Assembly: GCA_002482645.1 (NCBI GenBank)
Contig: DLGJ01000006.1
Location: 1 to 64,000 of the forward strand
Direction of reading: 5' to 3'
From: Hyphomicrobiaceae bacterium UBA7697
GTDB lineage: Bacteria; Pseudomonadota; Alphaproteobacteria; Rhizobiales; Methyloligellaceae
Length of the DNA stretch: 64,000 bases
Part shown: one piece after another, positions 50,280-60,137 of the stretch
Layout: each line of letters opens with the position of its first letter
How positions within the stretch are numbered: the stretch's first letter is position 1
Position numbers and translations under genes: made by a program
The notes under the pieces: model-generated
What the model was told of the DNA's origin: nothing
Seen by the model: only the letters and a program-made list of their open reading frames with translations
The model's database searches: none

Positions 50280-51815
50280 ATGCGATCCATGACGTTTCCC
50301 AAGATATTGATTTCGGCCGCATTATCTGCCGGTTTGGCGGGTCTTTCGGCCGTGACCGTCTCCACCCCGGCCCATGCGGACCGGTTTCAGACCTGTGTGA
50401 AGAGCTTCTGGCCCGCGGCCAAGAAGGCCGACGTGAGTTGGGACACCTTCCAGCGGGCCACGGCGGGGATCACGCTCGACCAAGAGGTGATCGAGTCCGC
50501 CAAGTACCAGCCCGAGTACAAGAAGCCCATGGGCGAATATGTGGAGCGCGCCATTTCGCCCAAACGCCTCTCCATGGGCCAGCAGAAGCTCGTTGAATAC
50601 GGGCCGTTGCTCGAACAGGTCGAGGCCAGATACGGCGTCGACAAGCACATCGTTCTGGCGATCTGGGGCGTGGAGTCGAACTACGGCACCAACAAGGGCG
50701 ACAAGCAGGTCATCCAATCCCTGATGACGCTCGCCTGCTCCGGCACCAAGGCCAAATTCGCACGCGGGCAGATCGTCTCCGCGCTGAAGATTCTTCAGCA
50801 TGGCGATACGGACCCCGCGCATTTCAACGGATCTTGGGCCGGCGCGATGGGTCACACCCAGTTTATTCCGACGACCTATTCGGCCTATGCGGTCGACTTC
50901 GACGGCGACGGGCGCCGCGATATCTGGGACACCATTCCCGACGCCCTAGGCTCGACCGCCGCCTATTTGCGGAAGTCGAAGTGGGTCCCGGGTCAGACCT
51001 GGGGCTACGAGGTGAGGCTGCCCAAGAGCTACACCGCCAAGAGCTACAAGCGCGGGACGCTTCGGACCCTGGCACAGTGGGAAGCGGCGGGCATCACCCG
51101 CGTGAACGGTAAGCCGTTCCCGCGCCCCGGCGACCAGGCGCAACTCTTGTCTCCCGATGGGCGCAACGGACCGTCCTTCCTGGTGCTGAACAATTTCCGC
51201 TCGATCCTCCGCTACAACCAGGCGGATTCCTACGCGCTTGCCGTGGGGCATCTGGCCGACCGGCTCGCGGGCTACGAACCCTTCGTTCAACCCTGGCCGA
51301 CCAGCGAGGACCGCCTGTCCATGGAGCAACGCATGGAGTTGCAGCGTCATTTGGTGGCGCTGGGACATTTGGAGGGCGACGTGGACGGCATCATCGGCAG
51401 CGGTACCCTCGAGGGCGTCCGGTCCTACCAGCGCGCCAAGGGCCTGCCGGTCGACGGCTATCCGACGCAGACGATTCTGAAGAAGCTGCGGGCCGACGCC
51501 CCGGCGATCGTGCCGGCCGCGGTCCCGGCCGCTCCCGCCGTCACGGCGCCGCAATCGACCGCCTCGATCCCTGCACCGCAAGCCGTGCCCCCGGCGGCGC
51601 AACAGCAGGCGGCGCAGCCGCAGGCCCCCGCGCCGCAAGCGCTCGTGCCGCAGGGGGCGATGCCGCAAGGGGCGATGCCGCAGGCCTTCGCCCCGCAGGT
51701 CTATCCGCAACAGCCCCATCCGCTTCAAACCTTGCCGTGGGATTCCTGGCACACGGGCGGAATGTCGTCGCATCCGCGAAGCGCGGCCGATGCGGCGCCA
51801 CCGCCGGGGAATTGA
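50280..51815 (+). CDS. Lytic murein transglycosylase (MltB-like) 2
   Basis: 511 aa. The signal peptide runs up to TVSTPAHA, before DRFQTCVKSFWPAAKKADVS. The SLT_2 domain has catalytic Glu at about 131 in LAIWGVESNYGTNKGDKQVI, then GSWAGAMGHTQFIPTTYSAY and AVDFDGDGRRDIWDTIPDAL. PG_binding_1 follows (LQRHLVALGHLEGDVDGIIG). Unlike copy 1 it has a C-terminal 95-residue Pro/Gln/Ala-rich tail (PQALVPQGAMPQGAMPQAFA) that may span the periplasm or reach the wall. Tandem with copy 1. Confidence 0.93.
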   Translation: MRSMTFPKILISAALSAGLAGLSAVTVSTPAHADRFQTCVKSFWPAAKKADVSWDTFQRATAGITLDQEVIESAKYQPEYKKPMGEYVERAISPKRLSMGQQKLVEYGPLLEQVEARYGVDKHIVLAIWGVESNYGTNKGDKQVIQSLMTLACSGTKAKFARGQIVSALKILQHGDTDPAHFNGSWAGAMGHTQFIPTTYSAYAVDFDGDGRRDIWDTIPDALGSTAAYLRKSKWVPGQTWGYEVRLPKSYTAKSYKRGTLRTLAQWEAAGITRVNGKPFPRPGDQAQLLSPDGRNGPSFLVLNNFRSILRYNQADSYALAVGHLADRLAGYEPFVQPWPTSEDRLSMEQRMELQRHLVALGHLEGDVDGIIGSGTLEGVRSYQRAKGLPVDGYPTQTILKKLRADAPAIVPAAVPAAPAVTAPQSTASIPAPQAVPPAAQQQAAQPQAPAPQALVPQGAMPQGAMPQAFAPQVYPQQPHPLQTLPWDSWHTGGMSSHPRSAADAAPPPGN

Positions 51816-51836
51816 TGGTATAAGGCGAGGCTCGAA

Positions 51837-53060
51837 ATGGCCTTTGGAAGCTCGAATATCCCCATGCCTCGCTTCGTCGCCCTGATCGCGCTTGTTCTCG
51901 CGGCGCTTCTGTCGGCTTCGGCGTCCCCGCCGGCGGCCGCGCAGGACGCGCTCGCCCATCGCAGCTACATCACCCCGTTTCCGAACGGGGACCGCTACCG
52001 GGTCGTGGTGCTGGGCGATGGTCTCGGCGAAGGGCTCTGGAATGGGCTCTACCGCAGTTTCGAGGGCGATCCGACCATCGACGTGCTCCAGCAGTCCAAG
52101 AAATGGACGGGGTTCACGGACCCGAAGCGCTATGACTGGAACGGGCAGATCGACAAGGTCTTGCAGGACGGCAATTACCATGCCGCCGTCGTCATGTTCG
52201 GCTTGGGCGAGCACAACGCGATCAAGCAAGACGGCCAGGTCCTGAAGGTCGGAACCGAGGAATGGCGCGAAGCCTACGGCAAACGCGTGGAGACGTTTAT
52301 CACGAAACTGCGCGCCGCCGGCCTTGGCGTGTATTGGGTCGGCCTGCCCATCATGCGCTCGGAAGGTCAGCGTGCGGCCGCCGAACGGCTGAACGACATC
52401 TTTCGCGAGAAGGCCTTCGTGAACGGCGCCAAGTTCATCGACACGTGGACCGAGTTCGCCGACGAGAACGGCCAGTATAGCGCGGTCGGACGGGATGAAG
52501 ACGGCCGGACGCAAACCATGCGTAACGGCGATGGCTTTACCTCTCGCGGCGATCTGAAACTTGCCAAGATCGTGGACAAAGAGCTGCGCAAGGATATCGA
52601 CCTGGCCAAGAAGGAGCGCGACATTCCTCTTGCCGGCGATCCGGACGAGCAGGCCAAGGTCGCCAGCGGCCTCGCATCGGCGCCGGAACCAGCAGCACCC
52701 CGTGCGCCGTCCGGACGGAACGGGGAGGCTGGGGCGGGCGAGGAAGACGACGCCCTAAGAGAGGACCAGGTCGGCGACATCAGCGTCGTACGGCCCAACC
52801 GCGACGCGGCCAGCCCGATCGACGATCCCGCCTCGGGTGCCCCCGGCGGCGGCGCGCGCGATCCGCAAGTGATCACCTCGGAGCTTCCGGGCGGCTATAC
52901 CGCGATCTCTTCGATCTCGGCGGTATCGGATGTCACGTTGTCGTCGTCGCGGCCGCAGCTTCCGCTCGCTCAACGGCCCTACTACCGCGTGCTCGTGCGC
53001 GGCGAACAGCTCGAACCGAAATCCGGCCGGGCGGACGATTTCGCCTGGCCGCCCAGTTAG
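51837..53060 (+). CDS. SGNH/DUF459-family protein lacking catalytic residues
   Basis: 407 aa (ATG 51837, or 51864 which begins the hydrophobic signal IALVLAALLSASASPPAAAQ). The SGNH/GDSL-like DUF459 domain spans about 50-265. Block I reads VVLGDGLGEGLWNGLYRSFE; the family normally has GDS with the nucleophile Ser, here replaced by Gly. The block V site that usually holds Asp-x-x-His reads GDGFTSRGDLKLAKIV, with no His. The fold is otherwise kept (VVMFGLGEHNAIKQDGQVLK, GLGVYWVGLPIMRSEGQRAA). A 140-residue disordered tail follows. It is probably a binding or scaffold protein of the cell wall, next to two lytic transglycosylases. Confidence 0.85.
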   Translation: MAFGSSNIPMPRFVALIALVLAALLSASASPPAAAQDALAHRSYITPFPNGDRYRVVVLGDGLGEGLWNGLYRSFEGDPTIDVLQQSKKWTGFTDPKRYDWNGQIDKVLQDGNYHAAVVMFGLGEHNAIKQDGQVLKVGTEEWREAYGKRVETFITKLRAAGLGVYWVGLPIMRSEGQRAAAERLNDIFREKAFVNGAKFIDTWTEFADENGQYSAVGRDEDGRTQTMRNGDGFTSRGDLKLAKIVDKELRKDIDLAKKERDIPLAGDPDEQAKVASGLASAPEPAAPRAPSGRNGEAGAGEEDDALREDQVGDISVVRPNRDAASPIDDPASGAPGGGARDPQVITSELPGGYTAISSISAVSDVTLSSSRPQLPLAQRPYYRVLVRGEQLEPKSGRADDFAWPPS

Positions 53061-53086
53061 GCCCAAGCGGCGGACGAATCGTCCCG

Positions 53087-54502
53087 TCAGCGCGGAAGCG
53101 TGGTGGTTCCCATTAGGAACTTGTCGATCGCGTGGGCGGCTTGGCGCCCTTCACGGATGGCCCAGACCACGAGCGACTGACCGCGGCGCATATCGCCGGC
53201 GGCAAAGACCTTCGTGCGCGACGTCCGATAGTCCAATTCGTTGGCCTTGACGTTGCCGCGCTGGTCCAGATCGATCTTGAGATCGGCGATCATGCCTTCC
53301 TTGACGGGATGCAAGAAGCCCATGGCCAGGAACACGAGATCCGCCGGGATCGTGAACTCGCTGCCTTCGACCGGCTTCATCTGCTCGTCGAGCCGCACGC
53401 ATTCCAGTTTCTCGACCTTGCCGTCTCCGAGGAAGCGGGTCGTGGCGACGCTGAAATCGCGGGCAGCGCCTTCGGCCTGGCTCGACGAGGTGCGAAGCTT
53501 GAGCGGCCAGTGCGGCCAGGTCAGCGCCTTGTTCTCCTGCGCGGGCGGTTGCGGCATGATTTCGAGCTGCGTCACCGACGTCGCACCTTGGCGGAACGAG
53601 GTCCCGATGCAATCCGATCCCGTATCGCCGCCGCCGATCACGATGACCTGCTTGCCCTCGGCGAAGATGGGTTCGACGTCGCCGAGCGGCTCGCCGGACA
53701 CGCGGCGGTTCTGCTGCGGGAGGAAACGCATGGCGAAGTGAATGCCGGGGAGGTCGCGTCCCGGAACTTCGAGATCGCGCGGATGCTCGGAACCGCCGGC
53801 CAGCAAGACCGCGTCGTGATCGCGCTCGATCTTGCGGATATCGGCGTCCTTTCCGACATGGACATTGCAGTGGAACGTGACGCCCTCGGCCTCCATTTGC
53901 GCCACGCGCCGTTCGATGACCGACTTCTCCATTTTGAAGTCGGGGATGCCGTAGCGGAGCAGTCCGCCAGGATGGGCATGTTTTTCGAACACATGCACGT
54001 CATGTCCGGCGCGCGCGAGCTGCTGGGCGGCGGCGAGACCCGCAGGGCCCGATCCGACGATGGCCACGCGCTTGCCCGTCTTCCGCTCCGGCGGCTGAGG
54101 CACGGTCCAGCCCTCCTCGAAGGCACGGTCCGCGATCGCGCATTCGATGGACTTGATGGTTACGGGCTGATCGATGATGTTCAGCGTGCACGCCGCCTCG
54201 CACGGCGCCGGGCAGATGCGGCCGGTAATTTCCGGGAAGTTGTTGGTCGAATGCAGGTTCGACGCCGCGTCTTGCCAATCGGCGTGATAGACGAGGTCGT
54301 TCCAGTCCGGGATCTGGTTGTTGACCGGGCAGCCCGTGTGACAATAGGGGATACCGCAGTCCATGCAGCGCGCGGCCTGCTTTGCGATCTCCGCATCGCT
54401 CGGCGGAATCACGAACTCCTTGAAGTGGCGCACGCGGTCGGCAGCCGGCTCGTAGGCCCGCTCTTGCCGGTCGATTTCCAGAAATCCTGTGACCTTGCCC
54501 AT
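53087..54502 (-). CDS. gltD: Glutamate synthase (NADPH) small subunit GltD
   Basis: FAD/iron-sulfur subunit that takes electrons from NADPH for glutamate synthesis; 471 aa. N-terminal Cys clusters ARCMDCGIPYCHTGCPVNNQ and CPAPCEAACTLN for the [4Fe-4S] centres. FAD motif VAIVGSGPAGLAAAQQLARA, NADPH motif VIVIGGGDTGSDCIGTSFRQ, and LVVWAIREGRQAAHAIDKFL at the end. It is transcribed after gltB with 88 bp between. Confidence 0.95.
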   Translation of the reverse strand: MGKVTGFLEIDRQERAYEPAADRVRHFKEFVIPPSDAEIAKQAARCMDCGIPYCHTGCPVNNQIPDWNDLVYHADWQDAASNLHSTNNFPEITGRICPAPCEAACTLNIIDQPVTIKSIECAIADRAFEEGWTVPQPPERKTGKRVAIVGSGPAGLAAAQQLARAGHDVHVFEKHAHPGGLLRYGIPDFKMEKSVIERRVAQMEAEGVTFHCNVHVGKDADIRKIERDHDAVLLAGGSEHPRDLEVPGRDLPGIHFAMRFLPQQNRRVSGEPLGDVEPIFAEGKQVIVIGGGDTGSDCIGTSFRQGATSVTQLEIMPQPPAQENKALTWPHWPLKLRTSSSQAEGAARDFSVATTRFLGDGKVEKLECVRLDEQMKPVEGSEFTIPADLVFLAMGFLHPVKEGMIADLKIDLDQRGNVKANELDYRTSRTKVFAAGDMRRGQSLVVWAIREGRQAAHAIDKFLMGTTTLPR

Positions 54503-54590
54503 TCGAAAAGGCTCTCCGCCCTAAGTCATCTCAACCGTTCCAGCGCCCCGGCATCGCCGAAGCCCAGCTCTAACCCTTCAAGCCTACCGC

Positions 54591-57500
54591 TTATTTGCCG
54601 TTGCCGCGCAGACCGATCTCGACCTCTTCGAGACCGCCCGGTTCGGCGGTCTGCTGGCGCGCCATCTCTTGAAGCGCGCGGCGATATTCCACGGGCATCA
54701 CTTTGACGAATTTCGGCAGGTAGGCGGACCAATTGTCGAGGATGTCGCGCGCCCGCGCCGAACCCGTGTAATGCAGGTGGTTCTCGATCAATTTCCGCAA
54801 CCGAAGCGCGTCATGACGGGTCATGTTGGAGAAATCGACAAGCCCGTGAGTCTCCATGTCGCCGCCCTGATGCTGCGTTTGTTCCAGGGCCTTGTCTTCG
54901 CTCGGGATCGGCTCGAGCTCGACCATGGCCATGTTGCAGCGGCGTTCGAAGTCGCCGGATTCGTCGAGCACATAGGCGATACCGCCCGACATGCCGGCGG
55001 CGAAGTTCCGCCCCGTCGGGCCGATGACGACGACCACGCCGCCCGTCATGTATTCGCAGCCATGGTCGCCGGTGCCTTCGACGACGGCCGTCGCACCGGA
55101 GTTGCGGACGCAGAAGCGCTCGCCGGCGACGCCGCGGAGATAGCACTCTCCGGCGATGGCGCCGTATAGAACGGTGTTGCCGACGATGATCGACTTCTCC
55201 GGAACGATGCCCGACTCTTCCGGCGGCCGGACGATGATGCGCCCGCCGGACAGGCCCTTGCCCACATAGTCGTTGCCCTCGCCAACCAGATCGAGGGTCA
55301 CGCCGCGCGCAAGCCAGGCACCGAAGCTCTGTCCCGCCGAACCGTTGAAGCGAATCCAGATCGTGTCGTCGAGAAGGCCCGTGTGGCCGTATCGCTTGGC
55401 GACCGCGCCGGACAGCATCGCTCCCGTCGACCGGTCCACGTTCTTGATGGGCAGGTCGAGCTTGACCGGCGTCTTGGCATCGAGGGCCGGGCGGCAAAGC
55501 TCGATCAACTTGTTGTCCAGCACCGCGTCGAGACCGTGGTCCTGGCGCTCGGTGTTGCTGACCGGATCGTTCGCCGCGTTTTCGGGCTTGTGGAACAGCT
55601 TGGTGAAGTCGAGCCCGTGCGCCTTCCAGTGGTCGATGGCTTGCGCCTTGTCCAGCACCTCTGTGCGGCCGATCATTTCGCCGAAGGTGCGGAAGCCGAG
55701 CGCGGCCATGTAGCCACGCACTTCCTCGGCAACGTAGAAGAAGAAGTTGATGACGTGCTCGGGCGCGCCGGTGAAGCGCGCGCGCAAAACCGGGTCCTGC
55801 GTGGCAATGCCCACCGGGCAGGTGTTGAGATGGCACTTGCGCATCATGATGCAGCCGGCGGCGATCAGCGGCGCGGTGGAGAAGCCGAACTCGTCGGCGC
55901 CGAGAAGCGCCCCGACGAGGACGTCGCGCCCGGTGCGCAAGCCGCCGTCGACTTGGACCGCGATGCGGCCGCGCAGGCGATTGAGCACGAGTGTCTGTTG
56001 CGTCTCCGCAAGGCCGATCTCCCAGGGAGAGCCCGCGTGTTTGATCGAGGTGAGGGGCGATGCGCCCGTGCCGCCTTCGAATCCGGAAATGGTCACGTGG
56101 TCGGCCATGGCCTTGGCCACGCCCGCGGCAACCGTGCCGACGCCGACTTCCGACACGAGCTTCACGGACACGTCCGCCGCCGGGTTGACGTTCTTCAGAT
56201 CGTAGATGAGCTGCTTCAGATCTTCGATCGAATAGATGTCGTGATGCGGCGGGGGCGAGATGAGGCCGACGCCGGGGGTCGAGTGGCGCACCTTGGCGAT
56301 GGTGGCGTCGACCTTGTGGCCGGGCAATTGGCCGCCTTCGCCGGGCTTCGCGCCCTGGGCCATCTTGATCTGAATCATGTCGGCGTTGGAGAGATATTCC
56401 GCGGTCACGCCGAAACGGCCCGAGGCGACCTGCTTGATCGCCGAGCGCATCGAGTCGCCGTTGGGCATCGGGGTGAACCGATCCACTTCCTCGCCGCCTT
56501 CGCCGGTATTGGACTTGCCGCCGATCCGGTTCATGGCGATCGCCAGCGTCGTGTGCGCTTCGCGGCTGATCGAGCCGAATGACATCGCGCCGGTGGCGAA
56601 GCGCTTCACGATCTCCGCGGCAGGCTCCACCTCGTCCAGCGGAATCGGGCGCTGTCCGATTTCCTCGGCCTTCTTGATCCGGAACATGCCGCGCAAGGTG
56701 AGAAGTTCTCTGTCCTGCTGGTTCACCGCGTCGGAATAGGCGCGGTACTTCTCAGGCAGACTGCCGCGCACGGCGTGCTGAAGATCCGCCACCACTTGCG
56801 GGCGCCAGGAGTGGGCCTCGCCGCGAATGCGGAAGGCGTATTCTCCGCCGACCTCAAGCGCGTTCTTGAGCACCGGCGCGTCGCCGAACGCCGCCTTGTG
56901 CCGCTCGACGGTTTCCTGCGCGATTTCCTTCAGGCCGACGCCTTCGATCTGGCTCTTGGTGCCGGTGAAGTATTTGGCCACGAAGTCCGACTTGAGCCCG
57001 ACCGCGTCGAAGATCTGAGCGCCGCAATAGGACTGATAGGTCGAGATGCCCATCTTGGACATCACCTTCAGCATGCCCTTGTCGACGGCTTTCATGTAGC
57101 GCGTGATCGCCTCGTCGAGGGTCAGTTCCTCTTCCAGCTCGGGCAGCAGCGCTTCGATCGTCTCGAAGACCAGATAGGGATTGATCGCCTCTGCGCCGTA
57201 GCCGGCGAGCGTGCAGAACTGGTTCACCTCGCACGCTTCGCCCGTCTCGACGACGAGGCCGACCGAAGTGCGCAAACCGCAACGGATCAAGTGATGGTGG
57301 ACCGCGCTCGTGGCAAGCAGCGAGGGGATCGGGATGCGATCGGAGTCCGTCGCGCGATCCGACAGGATGATGATGTTGTCGCCCTCGCGAACGGCGGCTT
57401 CGGCCTTCTGGCACAACTTATCGAGCGCGCCGGACATGCCGTCCGCGCCGTCCCCGGCGGGATAGGTCATGTCGAGCGTCACGGTGTGGAACTGATTGTC

Positions 57501-59309
57501 GGCAACTTCGCCGATGGCCCGGATGCGCTCCAGGTTCTCGTTGGTGAGAATGGGATGCGCGGCCTCCAAGCGCTTCTGCTTCGAGGTTCCTTCGAGGTCG
57601 AGCAGGTTGGGGCGCGGGCCGATAAACGTTACCAGCGACATGACGAGCTCCTCGCGGATCGGATCGATCGGCGGGTTCGTCACTTGCGCGAAGTTCTGCT
57701 TGAAATAGGTGTGCAGCAATTTCGGCCGGTCCGAGAGCGCGGAGATGGGCGTATCGGTGCCCATGGAGCCGATCGCCTCCTGGCCGGTCTGCGTCATGGG
57801 AAGCATCAGGAACTTCAGGCTCTCTTGCGTGTAGCCGAAGGCCTGCTGACGATCCAACAGGCTGACATTGGGGCGCGCGGGATGCGCCGTCCCACCGGGC
57901 AGCTGGTGCACGTGAATCTGCGTGTGGTCGAGCCACGCCTGGTAGGGATGCGAGCCCGCGAGCTCGGCCTTGATTTCCTCGTCGGAAACGATGCGGCCCT
58001 TCTCGAGATCGATGAGCAGCATCTTGCCCGGCTGAAGGCGCCACTTCTCGACGATCTTCTCTTCCGGGAAGGGCAGGACGCCGGTTTCCGAGGCCATGAC
58101 GACGAGGCCGTCGTCGGTGACGAAATAGCGGGCCGGGCGCAGACCGTTCCGGTCCAGCGTGGCGCCGATTTGCCGCCCGTCGGTGAAGGCCATGGCGGCG
58201 GGGCCGTCCCACGGCTCCATGAGGCAGGCGTGATACTCGTAGAAGGCGCGGCGCTTGGCGTCCATCAGTGGGTTTCCGGCCCAGGCCTCGGGAATGAGCA
58301 TCATCGCGGCGTGCGCGAGGCTGTAACCGCCTTGCACCAGGAACTCGAGCGCGTTGTCGAAGCAGGCCGTGTCGGACTGTCCGTCATAGGAAATCGGCCA
58401 CAGCTTCTCGATGTCGTCGCCGAACAGCGGCGAGGATACGCTCGCCTGACGCGCGGCCATCCAGTTCACATTGCCCCGCAGCGTATTGATCTCGCCGTTA
58501 TGCGCGACCATGCGATAGGGGTGCGAAAGCTTCCAGGACGGGAAGGTGTTGGTCGAGAATCTCTGATGGACGAGCGCCAGCGCCGAAACGAATTTCGGAT
58601 GGTGCAGGTCCGGATAGTAGGCGCCGAGCTGATAGGCGAGGAACATGCCCTTGTAGACCAGCGTGCGGCACGACAGGGACACGATGTAAAAGCCGATATC
58701 GCGCCCGCCCGTCTCGCCGTTGATCGTGCTGGAGATCGCTTTGCGCAAGATGTACAGCCTGCGCTCGAAATCGGTCTCGTCCTCAATGCCGGGCCCGCGT
58801 CCGATGAAGACCTGCCTGTGCACCGGCTCGGTATCGACAACCTCCGGCGACAGGGTCGCGTTGTCCGTCGGCACGGTGCGCCAGCCGAGCAGCGTCAGAC
58901 CTTCGGATTCGATCACGCGCTCGACCGCGGACTCGCAATAGATGCGCTGGGCCTGATTGGACGGCATGAAAATCTGGCCGACCGCGTAGTGGCCCGCTTC
59001 CGGCAGAGTGAATCCGAGCGGCGCGCATACCTCTTCAAAGAAGGCATGCGGAATTTGAATCAGCATGCCGGCGCCGTCGCCGTCGCGGGAATCCGCGCCC
59101 GCGGCACCGCGATGCGTGAGGTTCACCAGGATCTGGAGCCCATGCTCGACGATGGTGCGGCTCTTGGTCCCTTTCAGATCGGCGACGAATCCGACGCCAC
59201 AGGCATCGTGTTCGTTGGTGGGATCGTAGAGTCCTTGGGCGCGCGGCAGACCGTTGGGGGCCGCGTCGAAGGGTCCGGGTATGAGCGCAGGGGGTGCCAT
59301 CGTCTGCAT
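54591..59309 (-). CDS. gltB: Glutamate synthase (NADPH) large subunit GltB
   Basis: 1572 aa, the full usual length. A short propeptide precedes the nucleophile Cys37 in NEHDACGVGFVADLKG of the class-II glutaminase domain. The central and FMN-binding synthase domains include STGEGGEEVDRF-like residues and GAKPGEGGQLPGHKVDATIA. The [3Fe-4S] ligands are in CIMMRKCHLNTCPVGIATQD. A C-terminal beta-helix carries GSGxxGxxQ-type Gly repeats (YGAIAGECYLRGVAGERFCV). It works with GltD in the GS-GOGAT route. Confidence 0.96.
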   Translation of the reverse strand: MQTMAPPALIPGPFDAAPNGLPRAQGLYDPTNEHDACGVGFVADLKGTKSRTIVEHGLQILVNLTHRGAAGADSRDGDGAGMLIQIPHAFFEEVCAPLGFTLPEAGHYAVGQIFMPSNQAQRIYCESAVERVIESEGLTLLGWRTVPTDNATLSPEVVDTEPVHRQVFIGRGPGIEDETDFERRLYILRKAISSTINGETGGRDIGFYIVSLSCRTLVYKGMFLAYQLGAYYPDLHHPKFVSALALVHQRFSTNTFPSWKLSHPYRMVAHNGEINTLRGNVNWMAARQASVSSPLFGDDIEKLWPISYDGQSDTACFDNALEFLVQGGYSLAHAAMMLIPEAWAGNPLMDAKRRAFYEYHACLMEPWDGPAAMAFTDGRQIGATLDRNGLRPARYFVTDDGLVVMASETGVLPFPEEKIVEKWRLQPGKMLLIDLEKGRIVSDEEIKAELAGSHPYQAWLDHTQIHVHQLPGGTAHPARPNVSLLDRQQAFGYTQESLKFLMLPMTQTGQEAIGSMGTDTPISALSDRPKLLHTYFKQNFAQVTNPPIDPIREELVMSLVTFIGPRPNLLDLEGTSKQKRLEAAHPILTNENLERIRAIGEVADNQFHTVTLDMTYPAGDGADGMSGALDKLCQKAEAAVREGDNIIILSDRATDSDRIPIPSLLATSAVHHHLIRCGLRTSVGLVVETGEACEVNQFCTLAGYGAEAINPYLVFETIEALLPELEEELTLDEAITRYMKAVDKGMLKVMSKMGISTYQSYCGAQIFDAVGLKSDFVAKYFTGTKSQIEGVGLKEIAQETVERHKAAFGDAPVLKNALEVGGEYAFRIRGEAHSWRPQVVADLQHAVRGSLPEKYRAYSDAVNQQDRELLTLRGMFRIKKAEEIGQRPIPLDEVEPAAEIVKRFATGAMSFGSISREAHTTLAIAMNRIGGKSNTGEGGEEVDRFTPMPNGDSMRSAIKQVASGRFGVTAEYLSNADMIQIKMAQGAKPGEGGQLPGHKVDATIAKVRHSTPGVGLISPPPHHDIYSIEDLKQLIYDLKNVNPAADVSVKLVSEVGVGTVAAGVAKAMADHVTISGFEGGTGASPLTSIKHAGSPWEIGLAETQQTLVLNRLRGRIAVQVDGGLRTGRDVLVGALLGADEFGFSTAPLIAAGCIMMRKCHLNTCPVGIATQDPVLRARFTGAPEHVINFFFYVAEEVRGYMAALGFRTFGEMIGRTEVLDKAQAIDHWKAHGLDFTKLFHKPENAANDPVSNTERQDHGLDAVLDNKLIELCRPALDAKTPVKLDLPIKNVDRSTGAMLSGAVAKRYGHTGLLDDTIWIRFNGSAGQSFGAWLARGVTLDLVGEGNDYVGKGLSGGRIIVRPPEESGIVPEKSIIVGNTVLYGAIAGECYLRGVAGERFCVRNSGATAVVEGTGDHGCEYMTGGVVVVIGPTGRNFAAGMSGGIAYVLDESGDFERRCNMAMVELEPIPSEDKALEQTQHQGGDMETHGLVDFSNMTRHDALRLRKLIENHLHYTGSARARDILDNWSAYLPKFVKVMPVEYRRALQEMARQQTAEPGGLEEVEIGLRGNGK

Positions 59310-59821
59310 GAAATCTCAGCCTCGCCTCTCGGGCGAGCGTTTGGGGTTGGGCGAATAGCCGTCTACCTCACCATTGTGACATTGTCGGCAGTAGTGAGGA
59401 TCATGGCCTCGACGACTAGCGCCTCTGCGCCAGCGAAGGCGGCACTTCAAGGCTGCTCTGTGCCTCGTGTGAGGCGGTGTCGAAAAGCCCCGCGCCGCAG
59501 ACTCCAGTACAAAGGTCAGCAAGCCTGTCCTATTTGACTTCAAAATGCCAGATTTCCGAGGCGCACACAAGCGCAAGATTCACGGTGTGCGAAGGGGCGG
59601 ATGCGTGCCCATCGGGTACGAAAACAACGGGGCCGCGCCGTCCAACACGAGCGAGGTGCTTCACGGCGTCCTGGCGGAGGCGTGATTTGACCGGATCGGA
59701 ATTTCGCGGACCTATTTGACCCGTGGCCGCCGGGGCCGGTGCTTCATACGATACGCTTTGAAGGACCCGTGGGCGATCGTCACGCGAAGACCTATTTTTG
59801 AAGACTCTAAAGGGACCCGAC
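59310..59821. promoter_or_regulatory. 512-bp divergent region between gltB and the bufferin operon
   Basis: This gap must hold the gltB promoter (minus strand) and the bufA1 promoter (plus strand). Open frames in it have no start or coding look. A possible ECF-sigma promoter for bufA1 lies at 59763-59788. Nothing else could be identified by eye. Confidence 0.4.
59763..59788 (+). promoter_or_regulatory. Candidate ECF-sigma promoter of the bufferin operon
   Basis: ggaccc - 16 bp - cgaa resembles the SigF-type promoter of Caulobacter (GTAACC-N16-CGAA), with a perfect spacer and -10 element but four of six bases in the -35 element. It ends 33 bp before the bufA1 ATG. No sigma factor or anti-sigma gene is beside the operon. 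Confidence 0.3.
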
Positions 59822-60130
59822 ATGACCTATCAGACCAAGACGATCTCAGGCGTGGCCGTCGTGAGCGCTTTCGCGGCCGCCCTGAGTATTGTGGCCTCCG
59901 CCGCGCCCGCCGCCGCCGAGGACGAGCAGGAGAAGTGTTACGGCGTCGCCAAGGCCGGCGAGAACGACTGCGCGGCGGGTCCGGGCACGACCTGTGCCGG
60001 CACCTCGAAGATCGACTATCAGGGCAATTCCTGGAAGCTGGTGCCCAAGGGCACCTGTGAGACCATGGAGCTTCCGGACGGGCGCAACGGCAGCCTGACG
60101 GCTCTCGAGCGCGATCTGCCGCCGGCCTAG
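59822..60130 (+). CDS. bufA1: Bufferin precursor BufA1 (DUF2282)
   Basis: 102-aa precursor of a ribosomally made, post-translationally modified copper-binding peptide. Start ATG 59822 with AAAGGGA upstream; an in-frame TTG at 59798 is an alternative. The signal peptide, SAFAAALSIVASAAPAAA, directs export. The core has four Cys, 39, 50, 58 and 79, in the order KCYGVAKAGENDCAAG, TTCAGTSKIDYQG, VPKGTCETME, the DUF2282 hallmark. In characterised bufferins core Cys residues are converted to thiooxazoles by the DUF692/DUF2063 pair encoded downstream, and the product binds Cu(II). The gene is followed by bufB after seven bases. Confidence 0.92.
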   Translation: MTYQTKTISGVAVVSAFAAALSIVASAAPAAAEDEQEKCYGVAKAGENDCAAGPGTTCAGTSKIDYQGNSWKLVPKGTCETMELPDGRNGSLTALERDLPPA

Positions 60131-60137
60131 GCAAGCC

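Noticed and set aside
56775..59537. A 920-codon open frame antisense to gltB
   Set aside because: GltB is intact with all motifs on the minus strand. The antisense frame is a GC-driven shadow with no recognisable fold.
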